64,000 nt of DNA. Origin: Candidatus Villigracilis adiacens (lineage in GTDB: Bacteria > Chloroflexota > Anaerolineae > Anaerolineales > Villigracilaceae). The notes under the pieces were generated by a model, which was not told the DNA's origin, searched no databases, and was given only the letters and a program-made list of their open reading frames with translations. This document shows, piece after piece, positions 50,684-59,406 of this stretch; within the stretch, counting starts at the first letter, position 1; every line of letters starts with the position of its first letter. The DNA is taken from the NCBI GenBank assembly GCA_016703605.1, contig JADJBU010000007.1:155349-219348 (forward strand), read 5' to 3'. A program made the position numbers and the translations under genes.

Positions 50684-53374
50684 ATGTCCGACTCGATCAA
50701 GAAACTGACCGCCCTCGGTCAATCGCTTTGGTACGACAATATTCAAAGAAAACTTCTCGTCAACGGCGAACTCAACGCCATGATTCAGCGCGGCGATATT
50801 CGCGGCGTGACCTCCAACCCGACCATTTTCCAGAACGCCATCGCCAAGACCGACGATTACGACGCGGCGTTGACTCCGCTGGCGTGGGCGGGCTGGGATG
50901 CGGAAAAAATCTTCTGGCAGCTGGCAGTGGAAGATATTCAGGAAGCCTGCGATCTCTTCCGCCCGCTGTACGACCAGACCAAAGGCGGCGACGGTTATGT
51001 GAGCCTGGAAGTCAGCCCGCTTCTGGCGCGCGATACTGAAAGCACGATCAAACAGGCGCGGGAACTTTGGGAGCGCGTCAACCGCCCGAACCTGATGGTG
51101 AAGATTCCCGCCACAAAGGAGGGTGTGCCTGCCATCCGCGCCAGCATTGCGGCGGGCATCAACGTCAACGTCACGCTCATCTTTTCGCTCTCGCGTTACG
51201 CCGAAGTGATGAACGCCTATCTCGAAGGCATCGAAGAGCGTGTTGCCAACAACCTGCCCGTTCAGCATATCGCGTCAGTCGCTTCGTTCTTTGTCTCGCG
51301 CGTTGACACAAAAATAGATCCCAAACTCCCCGAAGATTCCCCCCTGCGCGGAAAAGCCGCCGTCGCAAACGCCAAACTCGCCTACGAACAATTCGAAGCC
51401 ATCTTCACCTCGCCGCGTTTTGCCACGCTCAAAGCCCGCTTCCGCGCGCGTGTGCAGCGTCCGTTGTGGGCGTCCACCGGAACCAAAAATCCGAAATACC
51501 CCGACACGCTTTACGTGGACGAACTCATCGGTCCCGACACCGTCAACACCGTGCCGCCCGCCACGCTCGACGCCTTCCGCGATCACGGCGCGGCGAACAT
51601 GACCATCACCCGCGATCTTGATGGCGCGCAGAAAATCTTTGTTGACCTGAAAGCCCTCGGCATTTCGATGAGCGCTGTCACGCAGGAACTCGAGGATGAA
51701 GGCGTGAAAGCCTTTGACGACGCCTTCAAGTCTTTGCTGGATTCCATTGAAATGCGACGGAAGGCTGCGCCCGCTTCGATCGCGCCGCTTGCTGATTCTG
51801 TTTCCAAACGTTTAGCCACGCTGCAAGCGGATTCTTTTCCCCGCCGCCTCTGGGAGCATGACGTCACCCTCTGGGCAAACGACCCCGCAGGGCAGAAGGA
51901 AGTCAGCATTCGCCTCGGCTGGCTGGACTCGATTGAAGACGCCCGTAATCGACTCGACGGCTATCTCTCTTTTGCCAAACAAGTCCATGACGAAAAGATA
52001 GACCGTGTCCTGGTCATCGGCATGGGCGGCTCATCGTTGACCGCTGAAGTGTTGAGTTCGCTCATGGCAAATTTCAACGTCGAAGCCAAACTCTCGCTCG
52101 CCATTCTCGACTCGACCGACCCCAATCAAGTGATGAAAACCTTCGAGAGTTATCCGCCCGCAAAGTCGTTGTACATCGTCGCCAGCAAATCCGGCGGGAC
52201 GGCTGAACTGATGGCAGCGCTCGATTACGTTTGGGAGTTGAGCGGGAAGGACGGCTCGCGCTTCATCGTCACCACCGACGCGGGCACGTCCCTGCAAAAA
52301 CTCGCCGAAGAACGCGGCTTCCGCAAAGTCTTCAACGCGGATCCCAACGTGGGCGGACGTTTCTCCGCGCTGACGGATTTCGGTCTGGTTCCCGCCGCTT
52401 TGCTCGGCATGGACATTGACAGGTTGCTCGACTCCGCCGACCGGATGCGCAGTCAATCGCTGGCGGACGTCCCTGCGGCGCGTAACCCCGGCGTGGCGTT
52501 GGGCGCTCTCCTCGCAGAGTCCGCTTTGATGGGCAGGGACAAGCTCACCGTCCTGGCTGATGCGCAGGTATCCGCTTTGGCGGGGTGGGTGGAGCAGGTC
52601 GTCGCGGAGTCCAGCGGCAAACATGGCAGGGGAATCCTCCCGGTCGCGTTGGAACCGCTGGGCAAACCTGAAGATTATGGCGATGACCGCTTATTCATCT
52701 ACATCCGAAGCAATGGCGAACTTGACGCCGGAGTCGCCGCGCTCAAAGATGCAGGTTTCCCCATCATCCAATTATCAATTACCAATCTCCACGACGCAGG
52801 CGCGGAATTCTTTCGCTGGGAGATCGCGATCTCGACGGCTTGTTCCATTTTGGGAATCAACGCCTTCGACCAGCCCGACGTGCAGGACAGCAAACTGCGC
52901 ACGATTGCCAAGATCAAGGATTTTCAGGCGACGGGGAAGTTGGCGGATGTTGATTTGTTCGAAACGCCAAACGCCAAACATGAATTGGAAAATTTCCTTT
53001 CCGAGCCGCAGGCGGGTGAGTTTGTCTCGATAAACGCTTACCTTCCGCGAAATGGGGAGATGATCGAAGCCATTCAAACCTTGCGGACCAATATCCGCGC
53101 GAAGACCAAACTGCCGGTAACGGCTGGATTCGGCCCGCGCTTCCAACATTCGACGGGGCAGTTCCACAAGGGCGGTCCCAACAAGGGACGCTTCATCCAG
53201 TTCGTGTACGATGCCGAAAACGACATGGACATCCCCGGACAGGGCTTGAGTTTTGGGACGCTTATCCGCGCGCAGGCATTGGGCGATTATGAAGCCTTGA
53301 AAGCGGCGGGGCGCAAGGTGTTGCGAATCCGATTGTCGAAACCGGGCGATGTAAACGGTATAATGGATTCATAG
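50684..53374 (+). CDS. tal-pgi: Bifunctional transaldolase / glucose-6-phosphate isomerase
   Basis: The product is an 896-residue fusion. Residues about 1-370 are transaldolase: LGQSLWYDNI and GVTSNPTIFQNAI at the start, and Schiff-base Lys140 in NLMVKIPATKEG. Residues about 385-896 are phosphoglucose isomerase: VIGMGGSSLTAEVLSS, SKSGGTAELMA, GRFSALTDFGLVPAALLG and a C-terminal GFGPRFQHSTGQFHKGGPN. The two activities link the pentose phosphate pathway to glycolysis in one chain. Such fusions are known from several bacterial groups. It is third in the operon tkt-rpiB-tal-pgi, AAGGAGC before the ATG. A heptamer-like stretch is translated at 52764-52791. Confidence 0.95.
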   Translation: MSDSIKKLTALGQSLWYDNIQRKLLVNGELNAMIQRGDIRGVTSNPTIFQNAIAKTDDYDAALTPLAWAGWDAEKIFWQLAVEDIQEACDLFRPLYDQTKGGDGYVSLEVSPLLARDTESTIKQARELWERVNRPNLMVKIPATKEGVPAIRASIAAGINVNVTLIFSLSRYAEVMNAYLEGIEERVANNLPVQHIASVASFFVSRVDTKIDPKLPEDSPLRGKAAVANAKLAYEQFEAIFTSPRFATLKARFRARVQRPLWASTGTKNPKYPDTLYVDELIGPDTVNTVPPATLDAFRDHGAANMTITRDLDGAQKIFVDLKALGISMSAVTQELEDEGVKAFDDAFKSLLDSIEMRRKAAPASIAPLADSVSKRLATLQADSFPRRLWEHDVTLWANDPAGQKEVSIRLGWLDSIEDARNRLDGYLSFAKQVHDEKIDRVLVIGMGGSSLTAEVLSSLMANFNVEAKLSLAILDSTDPNQVMKTFESYPPAKSLYIVASKSGGTAELMAALDYVWELSGKDGSRFIVTTDAGTSLQKLAEERGFRKVFNADPNVGGRFSALTDFGLVPAALLGMDIDRLLDSADRMRSQSLADVPAARNPGVALGALLAESALMGRDKLTVLADAQVSALAGWVEQVVAESSGKHGRGILPVALEPLGKPEDYGDDRLFIYIRSNGELDAGVAALKDAGFPIIQLSITNLHDAGAEFFRWEIAISTACSILGINAFDQPDVQDSKLRTIAKIKDFQATGKLADVDLFETPNAKHELENFLSEPQAGEFVSINAYLPRNGEMIEAIQTLRTNIRAKTKLPVTAGFGPRFQHSTGQFHKGGPNKGRFIQFVYDAENDMDIPGQGLSFGTLIRAQALGDYEALKAAGRKVLRIRLSKPGDVNGIMDS
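52764..52791 (+). repeat. Heptamer-like array inside tal-pgi
   Basis: The units TCATCCA, ATTATCA, ATTACCA and ATCTCCA are in frame and encode about IIQLSITNLH, just before the conserved AEFFRWE of the isomerase part. A single arm; chance is possible. Confidence 0.45.
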
Positions 53375-53388
53375 TAAAGGAGTGATCC

Positions 53389-53616
53389 ATGTTTAATGTG
53401 GACGAGCGGATTGTCCGTATTCATATTGAAAAACTGCCCGAAGGCGTTTATTTGGCAACATCGGAGGATGTTCAAGGGCTGGTTGCTCAGGGACGCACGA
53501 TTGCGGAAACCCTTGAAATTGCCCGCGATGTTGCCAGGAAACTTATCGAGGCTCAAACCGATATTCATCTTCCGCTGGCGGATGACAGTTTTGACTACCC
53601 TCTTATTGTGAGTTGA
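53389..53616 (+). CDS. hicB: HicB-like antitoxin (DUF1902 type)
   Basis: The product has 75 residues. IHIEKLPEGVYLATSEDVQGLVAQGRTIAETLEIARDVARKLIE is the compact HicB-type partial RNase H fold, which masks the toxin. No separate DNA-binding tail is present in this short form. AAAGGAG precedes the ATG, only 14 bases after the tal-pgi stop. It is followed by hicA after 4 bases. Antitoxin first and toxin second is the less usual hicBA order. Confidence 0.82.
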   Translation: MFNVDERIVRIHIEKLPEGVYLATSEDVQGLVAQGRTIAETLEIARDVARKLIEAQTDIHLPLADDSFDYPLIVS

Positions 53617-53620
53617 AGCG

Positions 53621-53848
53621 ATGGGAAGACTCGCGGGGTTTCGTTATCGAGATATAACAAAAAAACTCAGAGCCTTGGGCTTTGAGTTTTTTCGCCATGC
53701 GGCGGGAAGCCATGAAATATGGAAGAATGAAAGAACTGGCAGATTCACAACCATCCCAAATCATTCGGGGGACATGCCTGAAGGAACACTCAGGGCAATT
53801 TTGAAACAAGCCGGGATTGAGCCAGACGAATTTTTGAGGCAAAAATAA
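53621..53848 (+). CDS. hicA: HicA-type mRNA interferase toxin
   Basis: The product has 75 residues in a double-stranded-RNA-binding-like fold. The family core is complete: YRDITKKLRALGFEFFRHAAGSHEIWKN with the catalytic His31, then RFTTIPNHSGDMPEGTLRAILKQAGI and DEFL. Toxins of this type cut mRNA independently of the ribosome. Its TAA stop overlaps the ATG of the pterin dehydratase gene by one base, which is odd for a mobile toxin module and ties the expression of the two genes. Confidence 0.92.
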   Translation: MGRLAGFRYRDITKKLRALGFEFFRHAAGSHEIWKNERTGRFTTIPNHSGDMPEGTLRAILKQAGIEPDEFLRQK

Positions 53849-54186
53849 TGAGCATTCTCGCCGTTGCAAAATGCGTTCCCTGTCGTGGCGGCGAACCGGC
53901 GTTGACGGAAGCCGAGATCGCCGAACTTCTGCCGCAAGTCCCTGCATGGGAATTGGTCGAAGTGGACGGAATAAAACGCCTGGAGCGCCTGTTCAAATTC
54001 AAGGATTACGCCGAGGCGGTGGCGTTCACGAACAAGATCGCCGCGATTGCCGAGGAGGAGGATCACCATCCGCGGATCGTGCTGGAGTGGGGGAGGGTGA
54101 CCGTCCAATGGTGGACGCATGTGGTGAAGGGTTTGCACAGGAACGATTTCATCATGGCGGCGAAAACGGATGAGATGTTCGGATAA
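53848..54186 (+). CDS. phhB: 4a-hydroxytetrahydrobiopterin dehydratase
   Basis: The product has 112 residues. It regenerates the pterin cofactor after aromatic amino acid hydroxylation. The N-terminal CVPCRGGEPALT is a frequent bacterial extension. The active-site motif EEDHHPRIVLEWGRVTVQWWTH has the two His and Pro plus the later His. No hydroxylase gene is nearby, so it may serve molybdopterin or another pterin path as proposed for genomes without one; hppD at 17.6 kb is a possible partner in Phe/Tyr breakdown. Coupled to hicA by a TAATG overlap. Confidence 0.94.
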   Translation: MSILAVAKCVPCRGGEPALTEAEIAELLPQVPAWELVEVDGIKRLERLFKFKDYAEAVAFTNKIAAIAEEEDHHPRIVLEWGRVTVQWWTHVVKGLHRNDFIMAAKTDEMFG

Positions 54187-54219
54187 CAAAGGCGACCCGT
54201 AAGGGTCGCTCTTTTGTTT
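54185..54219 (+). terminator. Terminator after phhB
   Basis: AACAAA, GCGACCC, loop GTAA, GGGTCGC, then TCTTTTGTTT. It ends the tkt to phhB transcription unit. Confidence 0.9.
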
Positions 54220-54226
54220 AACCGGT

Positions 54227-54250
54227 GTCGAACGTCTCCTGACGTTCGAC
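54227..54250. repeat. GTCGAACGTC palindrome, copy 3
   Basis: A perfect 10-bp stem with loop TCCT, identical in the core to copy 2 at 17413. It is followed by a second small palindrome CCAAAGTCTGGAGGTTTTGG (54260-54279). Confidence 0.78.
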
Positions 54251-54288
54251 TCTCTCTCTCCAAAGTCTGGAGGTTTTGGACTCCGTAT

Positions 54289-55851
54289 TTATACCTTCAA
54301 CGCACGCTTTCTCTTTGCAATGTTATCCAGCATAAGGAAGAGTTGGATCACGATCTTGAATTCCCCTGCCCAGCCGACGACCGCTGCCAACAGCGCGGCA
54401 AAACCCCTGGGCTGCGGAGGCAGTTTCACGGCGGATGAAAAGTCCACGATGCGGTCGTCGAGTCGGAAGGCGTACCGGCTGATCTTCGAAATTTTCGGTT
54501 CAGTTAAAAGAAAGTCCCGAACCTGTTCGCGTTCCTTCGGCGTCATCCATTGCGGGAGGTCGCCGGTGGCTTTGAAATCACAGAGCAGGGCGAGGTCGCG
54601 CAGCTGGGCTTTGTGTTCCTCCTCCAGCGTGTTTTCCCTGGCGGTGAAATACTCCACGTCCGAATCAATGCTGACAAGCGGTTTGAGCCACAGGCGGTTG
54701 ACGACCGTGCGAATCGCGTTCCTTGCGCTTGGGGTCGAAAAATTTTGCATATATTTCTCGTAAAGATTGTTTTCCCACTCGTGCGAAACGTCCGGTCCGA
54801 TGCGGATGGCGTCGCACAAGCCCAATGCGGGAAGGATCGGGACTCCGCACGTCAGGAGATACGCGCCTTCGCCCATGGCGTTTCGCATCAGGCGCAGCGC
54901 CTCGCGCAGCGCGGCTTCCCGCGGTATATCCCTGCGCCGTTTCCCGACCATCGCCCCCGGATAAAGGAAGTCGAGTTTGTAGTAGTCAAAGCCCCAGCGG
55001 CGCACCCGCTCCATGAGCGCAACCAGCCACGAGATTACGTCGGGATGCGTGGTGTCGAGGGCGTAGAAATCGTGTCCCCAGTAGGTGTATCCCCCCGATA
55101 CCGGATTCCCTTTCTCGTCGCGCACGAGCCAATCTGGATGATCCCGATAAACCCGCGACGATTCCGAAACGATCAATGGGGCAAGCCATAATCCCGCCCG
55201 CCTGCCCGTGGATTTGATCTTCTTCGCCAGCGCCTCCATGCCCGAAGGAAATTTATCATTTGGCTCCCAGTCGCCGACATCTTTTTGCCAGCCGTCGTCC
55301 ACCTGCAATACATCGAATGGCAAATCTCCGAGCAGGTCGAAGGTTTTATGCAGCAGTTCTTCGGTGATGTTCATGTACAGGCTGTACCACGAACACCACA
55401 CGCGCGGCGCGTGATTTTTTTCCGCGATCCCAAAACGAATGCCCAATTGACCGGCGTACTCATCGAAGACCTGATCCTCGCTCCCAAACGCGGCGAACCA
55501 TTCGATTTCGCCCGCCTCGCTCCGCCCTTCGAGTTGATTCTGTTTCAGGAACACGTGCGCGTCTGTGGCTAACGCTCCCAGGAGAAGGACTTTCCCGTCC
55601 GCAAATTCGACCGCGCCCAGCCACGACCCGTGCGGATTCGTCTCCCGCGCATAAACGACGTCAGTCTGATATACGTGAAAAAAATACGGCTTTTGAATCG
55701 GAAGGGGGGTGGAGATGTCCGTCCATGCCGCGAGAGACCACGACTGCCAGCCGTGACTGTAATAGCGGACTGGAGTGGCGGGGAGTTCGATCTCGATTTC
55801 GCGTGAACGGATGATTTTTGTTTTTTGTATTTCGGAAGGATTTATTTTCAT
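54289..55851 (-). CDS. Alpha-galactosidase-like glycoside hydrolase, GH36 (clan GH-D)
   Basis: The product has 520 residues from the preferred ATG at 55851 (MKINPSEIQ). The frame opens at 56007, but the first 52 codons lie in repeat-like DNA and do not look like the family. RYYSHGWQSWS and a beta-rich N-terminal domain are followed by the barrel, with VLQVDDGWQ, the nucleophile Asp294 in DYYKLDFLYPG and the acid/base Asp354 in IRIGPDVSHEW. Members release alpha-linked galactose, though some act on other alpha-glycosides. No signal peptide is visible, so it acts in the cytosol. The C-terminal 40 residues are hydrophobic. Confidence 0.86.
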   Translation of the reverse strand: MKINPSEIQKTKIIRSREIEIELPATPVRYYSHGWQSWSLAAWTDISTPLPIQKPYFFHVYQTDVVYARETNPHGSWLGAVEFADGKVLLLGALATDAHVFLKQNQLEGRSEAGEIEWFAAFGSEDQVFDEYAGQLGIRFGIAEKNHAPRVWCSWYSLYMNITEELLHKTFDLLGDLPFDVLQVDDGWQKDVGDWEPNDKFPSGMEALAKKIKSTGRRAGLWLAPLIVSESSRVYRDHPDWLVRDEKGNPVSGGYTYWGHDFYALDTTHPDVISWLVALMERVRRWGFDYYKLDFLYPGAMVGKRRRDIPREAALREALRLMRNAMGEGAYLLTCGVPILPALGLCDAIRIGPDVSHEWENNLYEKYMQNFSTPSARNAIRTVVNRLWLKPLVSIDSDVEYFTARENTLEEEHKAQLRDLALLCDFKATGDLPQWMTPKEREQVRDFLLTEPKISKISRYAFRLDDRIVDFSSAVKLPPQPRGFAALLAAVVGWAGEFKIVIQLFLMLDNIAKRKRALKV

Positions 55852-56149
55852 TGTTGTATCCCAGCGGTCGTCCCATTGTAAAGGAAAACCTTTCCATGCG
55901 CAAAGCATGGCTCCTGCAAGGGAGCATTCAAATGTTGTAGATTCCTCTGCGCGATGATACGCGGGGCTGAAGCCGCCTGATTTTTTTTTTCGCGATGTTC
56001 GCTGCATTCGCGTTAAGCCTTTTCTCCCGATTTCGGGCTTGTCAAGCGACTATGCAAAAAACCATCATGCGCAAAAACTCTTCCCTTGACGAGCAAATAG
56101 CCGTAAGGTATATTTCTTGTGTCACTTTCGGAAAAGAAGCATATATAAC
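55852..56149. other. Intergenic region with simple and palindromic repeats
   Basis: It holds a 12-base T run (about 55980-55991), a GCTCCTGCAAGGGAGC palindrome and a GCGGGGCTGAAGCCGCC palindrome (about 55961-55977). The long minus-strand frame reads into this region, but I treat it as non-coding. AAAGAAG before the ATG at 56150 may be the ribosome binding site of the regulator. Confidence 0.5.
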
Positions 56150-56656
56150 ATGTATGAATTCGACAAAACTGATATAAAAATCGTCAATTTGCTTCTGGAA
56201 GACGGGCGCATGTCCGCTTCCGAGATGGCGCGCCGCATGGGGGAGATTTCGGAGCGGGCGATCCGTTACCGCGTGGACAAGATGATCGAAGAGGGCGTCA
56301 TTCAGATTAGCGCGGTGGTCAGCCCCGAGGCGCTCGGATTCAACATCAAAGCCGACGTCTGGCTGGAAGTGGAAGCCGACGCGGTTTTGGACGTTGCCAA
56401 AAAGATGGCTTCCTTCGAAAATGTGACGTACGTAGCCTGCGGCATCGGGCAGAATGACATCAGCATTCAGGTTGTGGCAAAGGACACATCGGAGATCTAT
56501 TATTTCGTCACCGAAGTTGTCCGCAAGGTTCCGGGGGTGCGCAAGACCACAACCTCCATCGTGCCGATCATTCTCAAAGATGTTTACCAGTGGAGAGTGC
56601 CAGAGCGCATAGCAAACGAACTGTCAGAGAACGAAACCATTCCAGCATCCAAATAA
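56150..56656 (+). CDS. Lrp/AsnC-family transcriptional regulator
   Basis: The product has 168 residues. The start at 56150 (MYEFDKTDIKIVNLLLEDGR) is typical for the family; a longer frame from 56117 is not. The helix-turn-helix (about 5-55) has SASEMARRMGEISERAIRYRVDKMIEEGVI, then the RAM ligand domain (about 70-145) with VTYVACGIGQNDISIQVVAKD. Such regulators bind amino acids. It stands just upstream of the aminotransferase genes on the same strand and probably controls them in response to an amino acid or amine. Confidence 0.93.
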   Translation: MYEFDKTDIKIVNLLLEDGRMSASEMARRMGEISERAIRYRVDKMIEEGVIQISAVVSPEALGFNIKADVWLEVEADAVLDVAKKMASFENVTYVACGIGQNDISIQVVAKDTSEIYYFVTEVVRKVPGVRKTTTSIVPIILKDVYQWRVPERIANELSENETIPASK

Positions 56657-56661
56657 CGTAC

Positions 56662-56679
56662 CGCAACCTTCAGGTTGCG
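56662..56679. repeat. Palindrome CGCAACCT..AGGTTGCG before an aminotransferase gene
   Basis: An 8-bp perfect inverted repeat with a 2-base loop, 5 bases after the regulator stop and immediately before the AAGGAG ribosome binding site. The units are related to the AGGTTGC heptamers at 58001 and 59546. Confidence 0.65.
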
Positions 56680-56692
56680 ACAAGGAGCAATC

Positions 56693-57991
56693 ATGTTCGG
56701 TTCGAAGACTCAGGCGCTCCAGCAGCGGGCATTGAAAGTCGCACCGCTGGGAGTAAATTCCAATTTCCGTTTTTGGGGGGAAGGCATCACCCCGTACGTT
56801 CAAAAAGCCAAGGGAGGCTACCTGTGGGACGTGGACGATAAAAAATATATTGATTACCGCATGGCGTTCGGTCCCATTATTCTGGGTCACGCCTTCGATG
56901 AAGTAGACCAAAAAGTCATCGAAGAAATTCAAAAAGGCATCCTGTTTGCCATGACGGGGGAGTTGGAGATCGCAGTCGCTGAGATGATCGTCGAAATGTC
57001 CCCGGCGATTGACATGGTGCGCCTCGCCTGTTCCGGCACCGAAGCGACCATGCACGCCATCCGCGTGGCGCGCGCCTATACCGGGCGCGACATCATCCTC
57101 AAGTTCGAGGGCAATTATCACGGAATGCACGACCATGCCTTGTGGTCCACCTATGCGCCTGTGGACGCCTACGGGAATCGCCGCAGTCCCATCCCGGTTC
57201 CGGCGTCGTCGGGCATTCCCAAAGCGATGCGCGAATTTATCATCACGCTGCCGTTCAACGATTTCGAAGGCTTCGAGCGTGTGATGCGTTCCTATGGCGA
57301 GCAGATCGCCGCCGTCATTACCGAGCCGTGTCAGGGCAATTGCGCCGCGATCAACCCGCAGGATGGCTTTCTGCAACTTATCCGCAAGAAGACCGAGGAA
57401 TATGGCTGTGTCTTCATTTTGGATGAAGTGAAGACGGGATTCCGAATCGCAAACGGCGGAGCGCAGGAATACTACCGCCTCAACCCGGACCTGGTCACGT
57501 ATGCCAAAGCCCTGGGCAACGGCTACCCGATAGCGGCGTTCGGCGGCAAACGCGAGATCATGTCCATCATCGGGCATGGAGTGGCGCAAGGCGGGACGTA
57601 CACCAACAACAAACCCGGCGTGGCGGGAGCGTACGCCACCTTGAGCCTGCTTAAATCCAAACCGATTCTCAAGACAATCGAAAAACGCGGACAGCGCCTG
57701 ATGGACGGCTTGAAGGAAATCTTCGAAGAGAATGATATTCCCGCCGTGTTCACCGGTTACCCGGCGATGTTCTCCTTCTCACTCGGCGTCGAGTCAGTCA
57801 CCTGTCAGCGCGACTGGCAGGAATCTGACCGCGAGATGTATCTACATCTTGTAGAGAAAGCCATCGAAAAGGGAGTCATGCCCGACCACGACGCCCGCGA
57901 ACCCTGGTTCCTCTGCTACGAACACTCCGACGCGGATATTGATGAGACGTTGAACGTGTATGCGGAGATTGTGAAAGAAGTGAAGAAATAA
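56693..57991 (+). CDS. Class III aminotransferase, glutamate-1-semialdehyde aminomutase-like
   Basis: The product has 432 residues. The start at 56693 follows AAGGAG. PLP enzyme fold: DVDDKKYIDYRMAFGPIILGHA, the cofactor loop CSGTEATMHAIRVARAYTGRD, FILDEVKTGFRIA and the Schiff-base Lys in TYAKALGNGYP. Blocks resemble HemL, but the context (Lrp regulator, further aminotransferases, aldehyde dehydrogenase, polyamine transporter) argues for an amine or omega-amino acid transaminase instead of haem synthesis. The amino acceptor cannot be read from sequence. An Lrp gene lies 36 bases upstream and the next aminotransferase 85 bases downstream. Confidence 0.9.
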   Translation: MFGSKTQALQQRALKVAPLGVNSNFRFWGEGITPYVQKAKGGYLWDVDDKKYIDYRMAFGPIILGHAFDEVDQKVIEEIQKGILFAMTGELEIAVAEMIVEMSPAIDMVRLACSGTEATMHAIRVARAYTGRDIILKFEGNYHGMHDHALWSTYAPVDAYGNRRSPIPVPASSGIPKAMREFIITLPFNDFEGFERVMRSYGEQIAAVITEPCQGNCAAINPQDGFLQLIRKKTEEYGCVFILDEVKTGFRIANGGAQEYYRLNPDLVTYAKALGNGYPIAAFGGKREIMSIIGHGVAQGGTYTNNKPGVAGAYATLSLLKSKPILKTIEKRGQRLMDGLKEIFEENDIPAVFTGYPAMFSFSLGVESVTCQRDWQESDREMYLHLVEKAIEKGVMPDHDAREPWFLCYEHSDADIDETLNVYAEIVKEVKK

Positions 57992-58000
57992 GCGAGTTAT

Positions 58001-58063
58001 AAGTTGAAGGTTGCAGGTTGAAGGTTTAACTTTCAACTTTCAACTTGTAACCTTCAACCTCAA
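58001..58063. repeat. Facing heptamer arrays between two aminotransferase genes
   Basis: Four units AAGTTGA, AGGTTGC, AGGTTGA, AGGTTTA are followed without spacer by ACTTTCA, ACTTTCA, ACTTGTA, ACCTTCA, ACCTCAA. The array is uniform in 7-bp steps and forms a long hairpin. The next ribosome binding site (GAGGAAA) lies directly after it. Confidence 0.9.
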
Positions 58064-58076
58064 ACCGAGGAAACCC

Positions 58077-59402
58077 ATGTCCAACCTAACTACAAAAGAG
58101 ATCGTCAACCTCAGCAAGGAATACACCTTCTTCTCATGGTCTGTGCAGGGACAGGTCAATCCCATTTCCGTCGAAAAAGCGGAAGGGATTTACTTCTGGG
58201 ACACGGACGGGAAGCGTTACATTGATTTTTCGTCACAGTTGATGAATACCAACATCGGGCATCAACATCCGAAGGTTGTCAAAGCCATTCAGGATCAGGC
58301 GGAAAAACTTTGCTTTGTGCATCCGGGCAACACGACGGATGTCCGCGCGTTGTTGGGGAAGAAACTGGCGGAAGTCACCCCCGGTAATTTGAAGAAAACC
58401 TTCTTCGCCCTCGGCGGCGCGGAAGCGAACGAGAACGCCATCAAGATTGCGCGTTTTTATACGGGACGCCATAAGATTTTGGCGCAATACCGTTCCTATC
58501 ACGGCGCGACTCACGGCTCGATTGCCCTGACCGGTGATTACCGCCGGAACGCCGTCGAACCGACCATGCCGGGGGGCGTGCATTTCATGAACCCGCATTG
58601 CTATCGCTGTCCGTTCGGGCAGAAGAAAGAATCCTGCAAGCGCGAGTGCATTTCGCATTTGGAAGAAGTCATCAAATATGAAGGTCCCGACAAGATCGCG
58701 GCCATCATCATGGAAGGCGTTGTCGGCTCGAACGGCATCATTGTCCCGCCGGATGATTATTGGCCCCGCGTCCGCGAGATTTGCGATAAATACGGCATCC
58801 TGCTCATCTCCGACGAAGTCATGAGCGGATGGGGGCGCACCGGCGAATGGTTTGCCGTGGACAACTGGAAGGTCGTCCCCGACATCATCACCACTGCCAA
58901 AGGCATCACCAGCGGATACGTCCCCCTAGGTGCGGTCGTCGTCTCGGATAAGATCGCCGAGTTCTTCGAGGACAAATATCTCTACGCCGGTCTGACGTAT
59001 AACGGTCACGCCCTGGCTTGCGCGGCGGCGCTCGCCACCATCGAAGTTTATGATGAGGACAACCTCATGGAAAACGCCAAAAAGATGGGAAATTATCTCG
59101 GCGAATGTCTTGAAGACATCAAAGCCAAACACCCTTCTGTGGGCGATGTGCGCTATATCGGGCTTTTCTCCACCATTGAGTTGGTCACTAGCCGCGAGAC
59201 AAAAGAAATCATGTCTCCAACCGTGATGGCGGAAGTCGGCAAGGCCCTGCGTGAAAACGGTTTGTTCACCTTCATCATGGCAAACAACATGGGCAGCATG
59301 GTCTTCGTCGTCCCGCCGTTGTGCATCACGAAAGAACAGTTAGATGAAGGTCTTGCCATCGTCGAGAAGGCGCTGAACGTGGCGGATGGAAAACTCGTTT
59401 AA
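58077..59402 (+). CDS. Class III aminotransferase, omega-amino acid (taurine/beta-alanine-pyruvate type)
   Basis: The product has 441 residues. The start at 58077 (MSNLTTKEIVNLSKEY) follows CGAGGAAACCC. FFSWSVQGQVNPISVEKAEG and YRSYHGATHGSIALTGDYRRN are typical of the taurine:pyruvate and related omega-aminotransferases. A four-cysteine insertion HCYRCPFGQKKESCKREC (about 193-210) is characteristic of that group. ISDEVMSGWGRTGEWFAV holds the cofactor Asp and TTAKGITSGYVPLGAV the Schiff-base Lys. It may transfer the amino group of GABA, beta-alanine or a similar compound. The TAA stop is part of the 8-bp target duplication of a mobile element. Confidence 0.9.
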   Translation: MSNLTTKEIVNLSKEYTFFSWSVQGQVNPISVEKAEGIYFWDTDGKRYIDFSSQLMNTNIGHQHPKVVKAIQDQAEKLCFVHPGNTTDVRALLGKKLAEVTPGNLKKTFFALGGAEANENAIKIARFYTGRHKILAQYRSYHGATHGSIALTGDYRRNAVEPTMPGGVHFMNPHCYRCPFGQKKESCKRECISHLEEVIKYEGPDKIAAIIMEGVVGSNGIIVPPDDYWPRVREICDKYGILLISDEVMSGWGRTGEWFAVDNWKVVPDIITTAKGITSGYVPLGAVVVSDKIAEFFEDKYLYAGLTYNGHALACAAALATIEVYDEDNLMENAKKMGNYLGECLEDIKAKHPSVGDVRYIGLFSTIELVTSRETKEIMSPTVMAEVGKALRENGLFTFIMANNMGSMVFVVPPLCITKEQLDEGLAIVEKALNVADGKLV

Positions 59403-59406
59403 AGTA

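Noticed and set aside
55852..56007. N-terminal 52-residue extension of the GH36 enzyme
   Set aside because: The extension translates palindromic repeat DNA and a T12 run, does not resemble the family, and no ribosome binding site supports a start at 56007.
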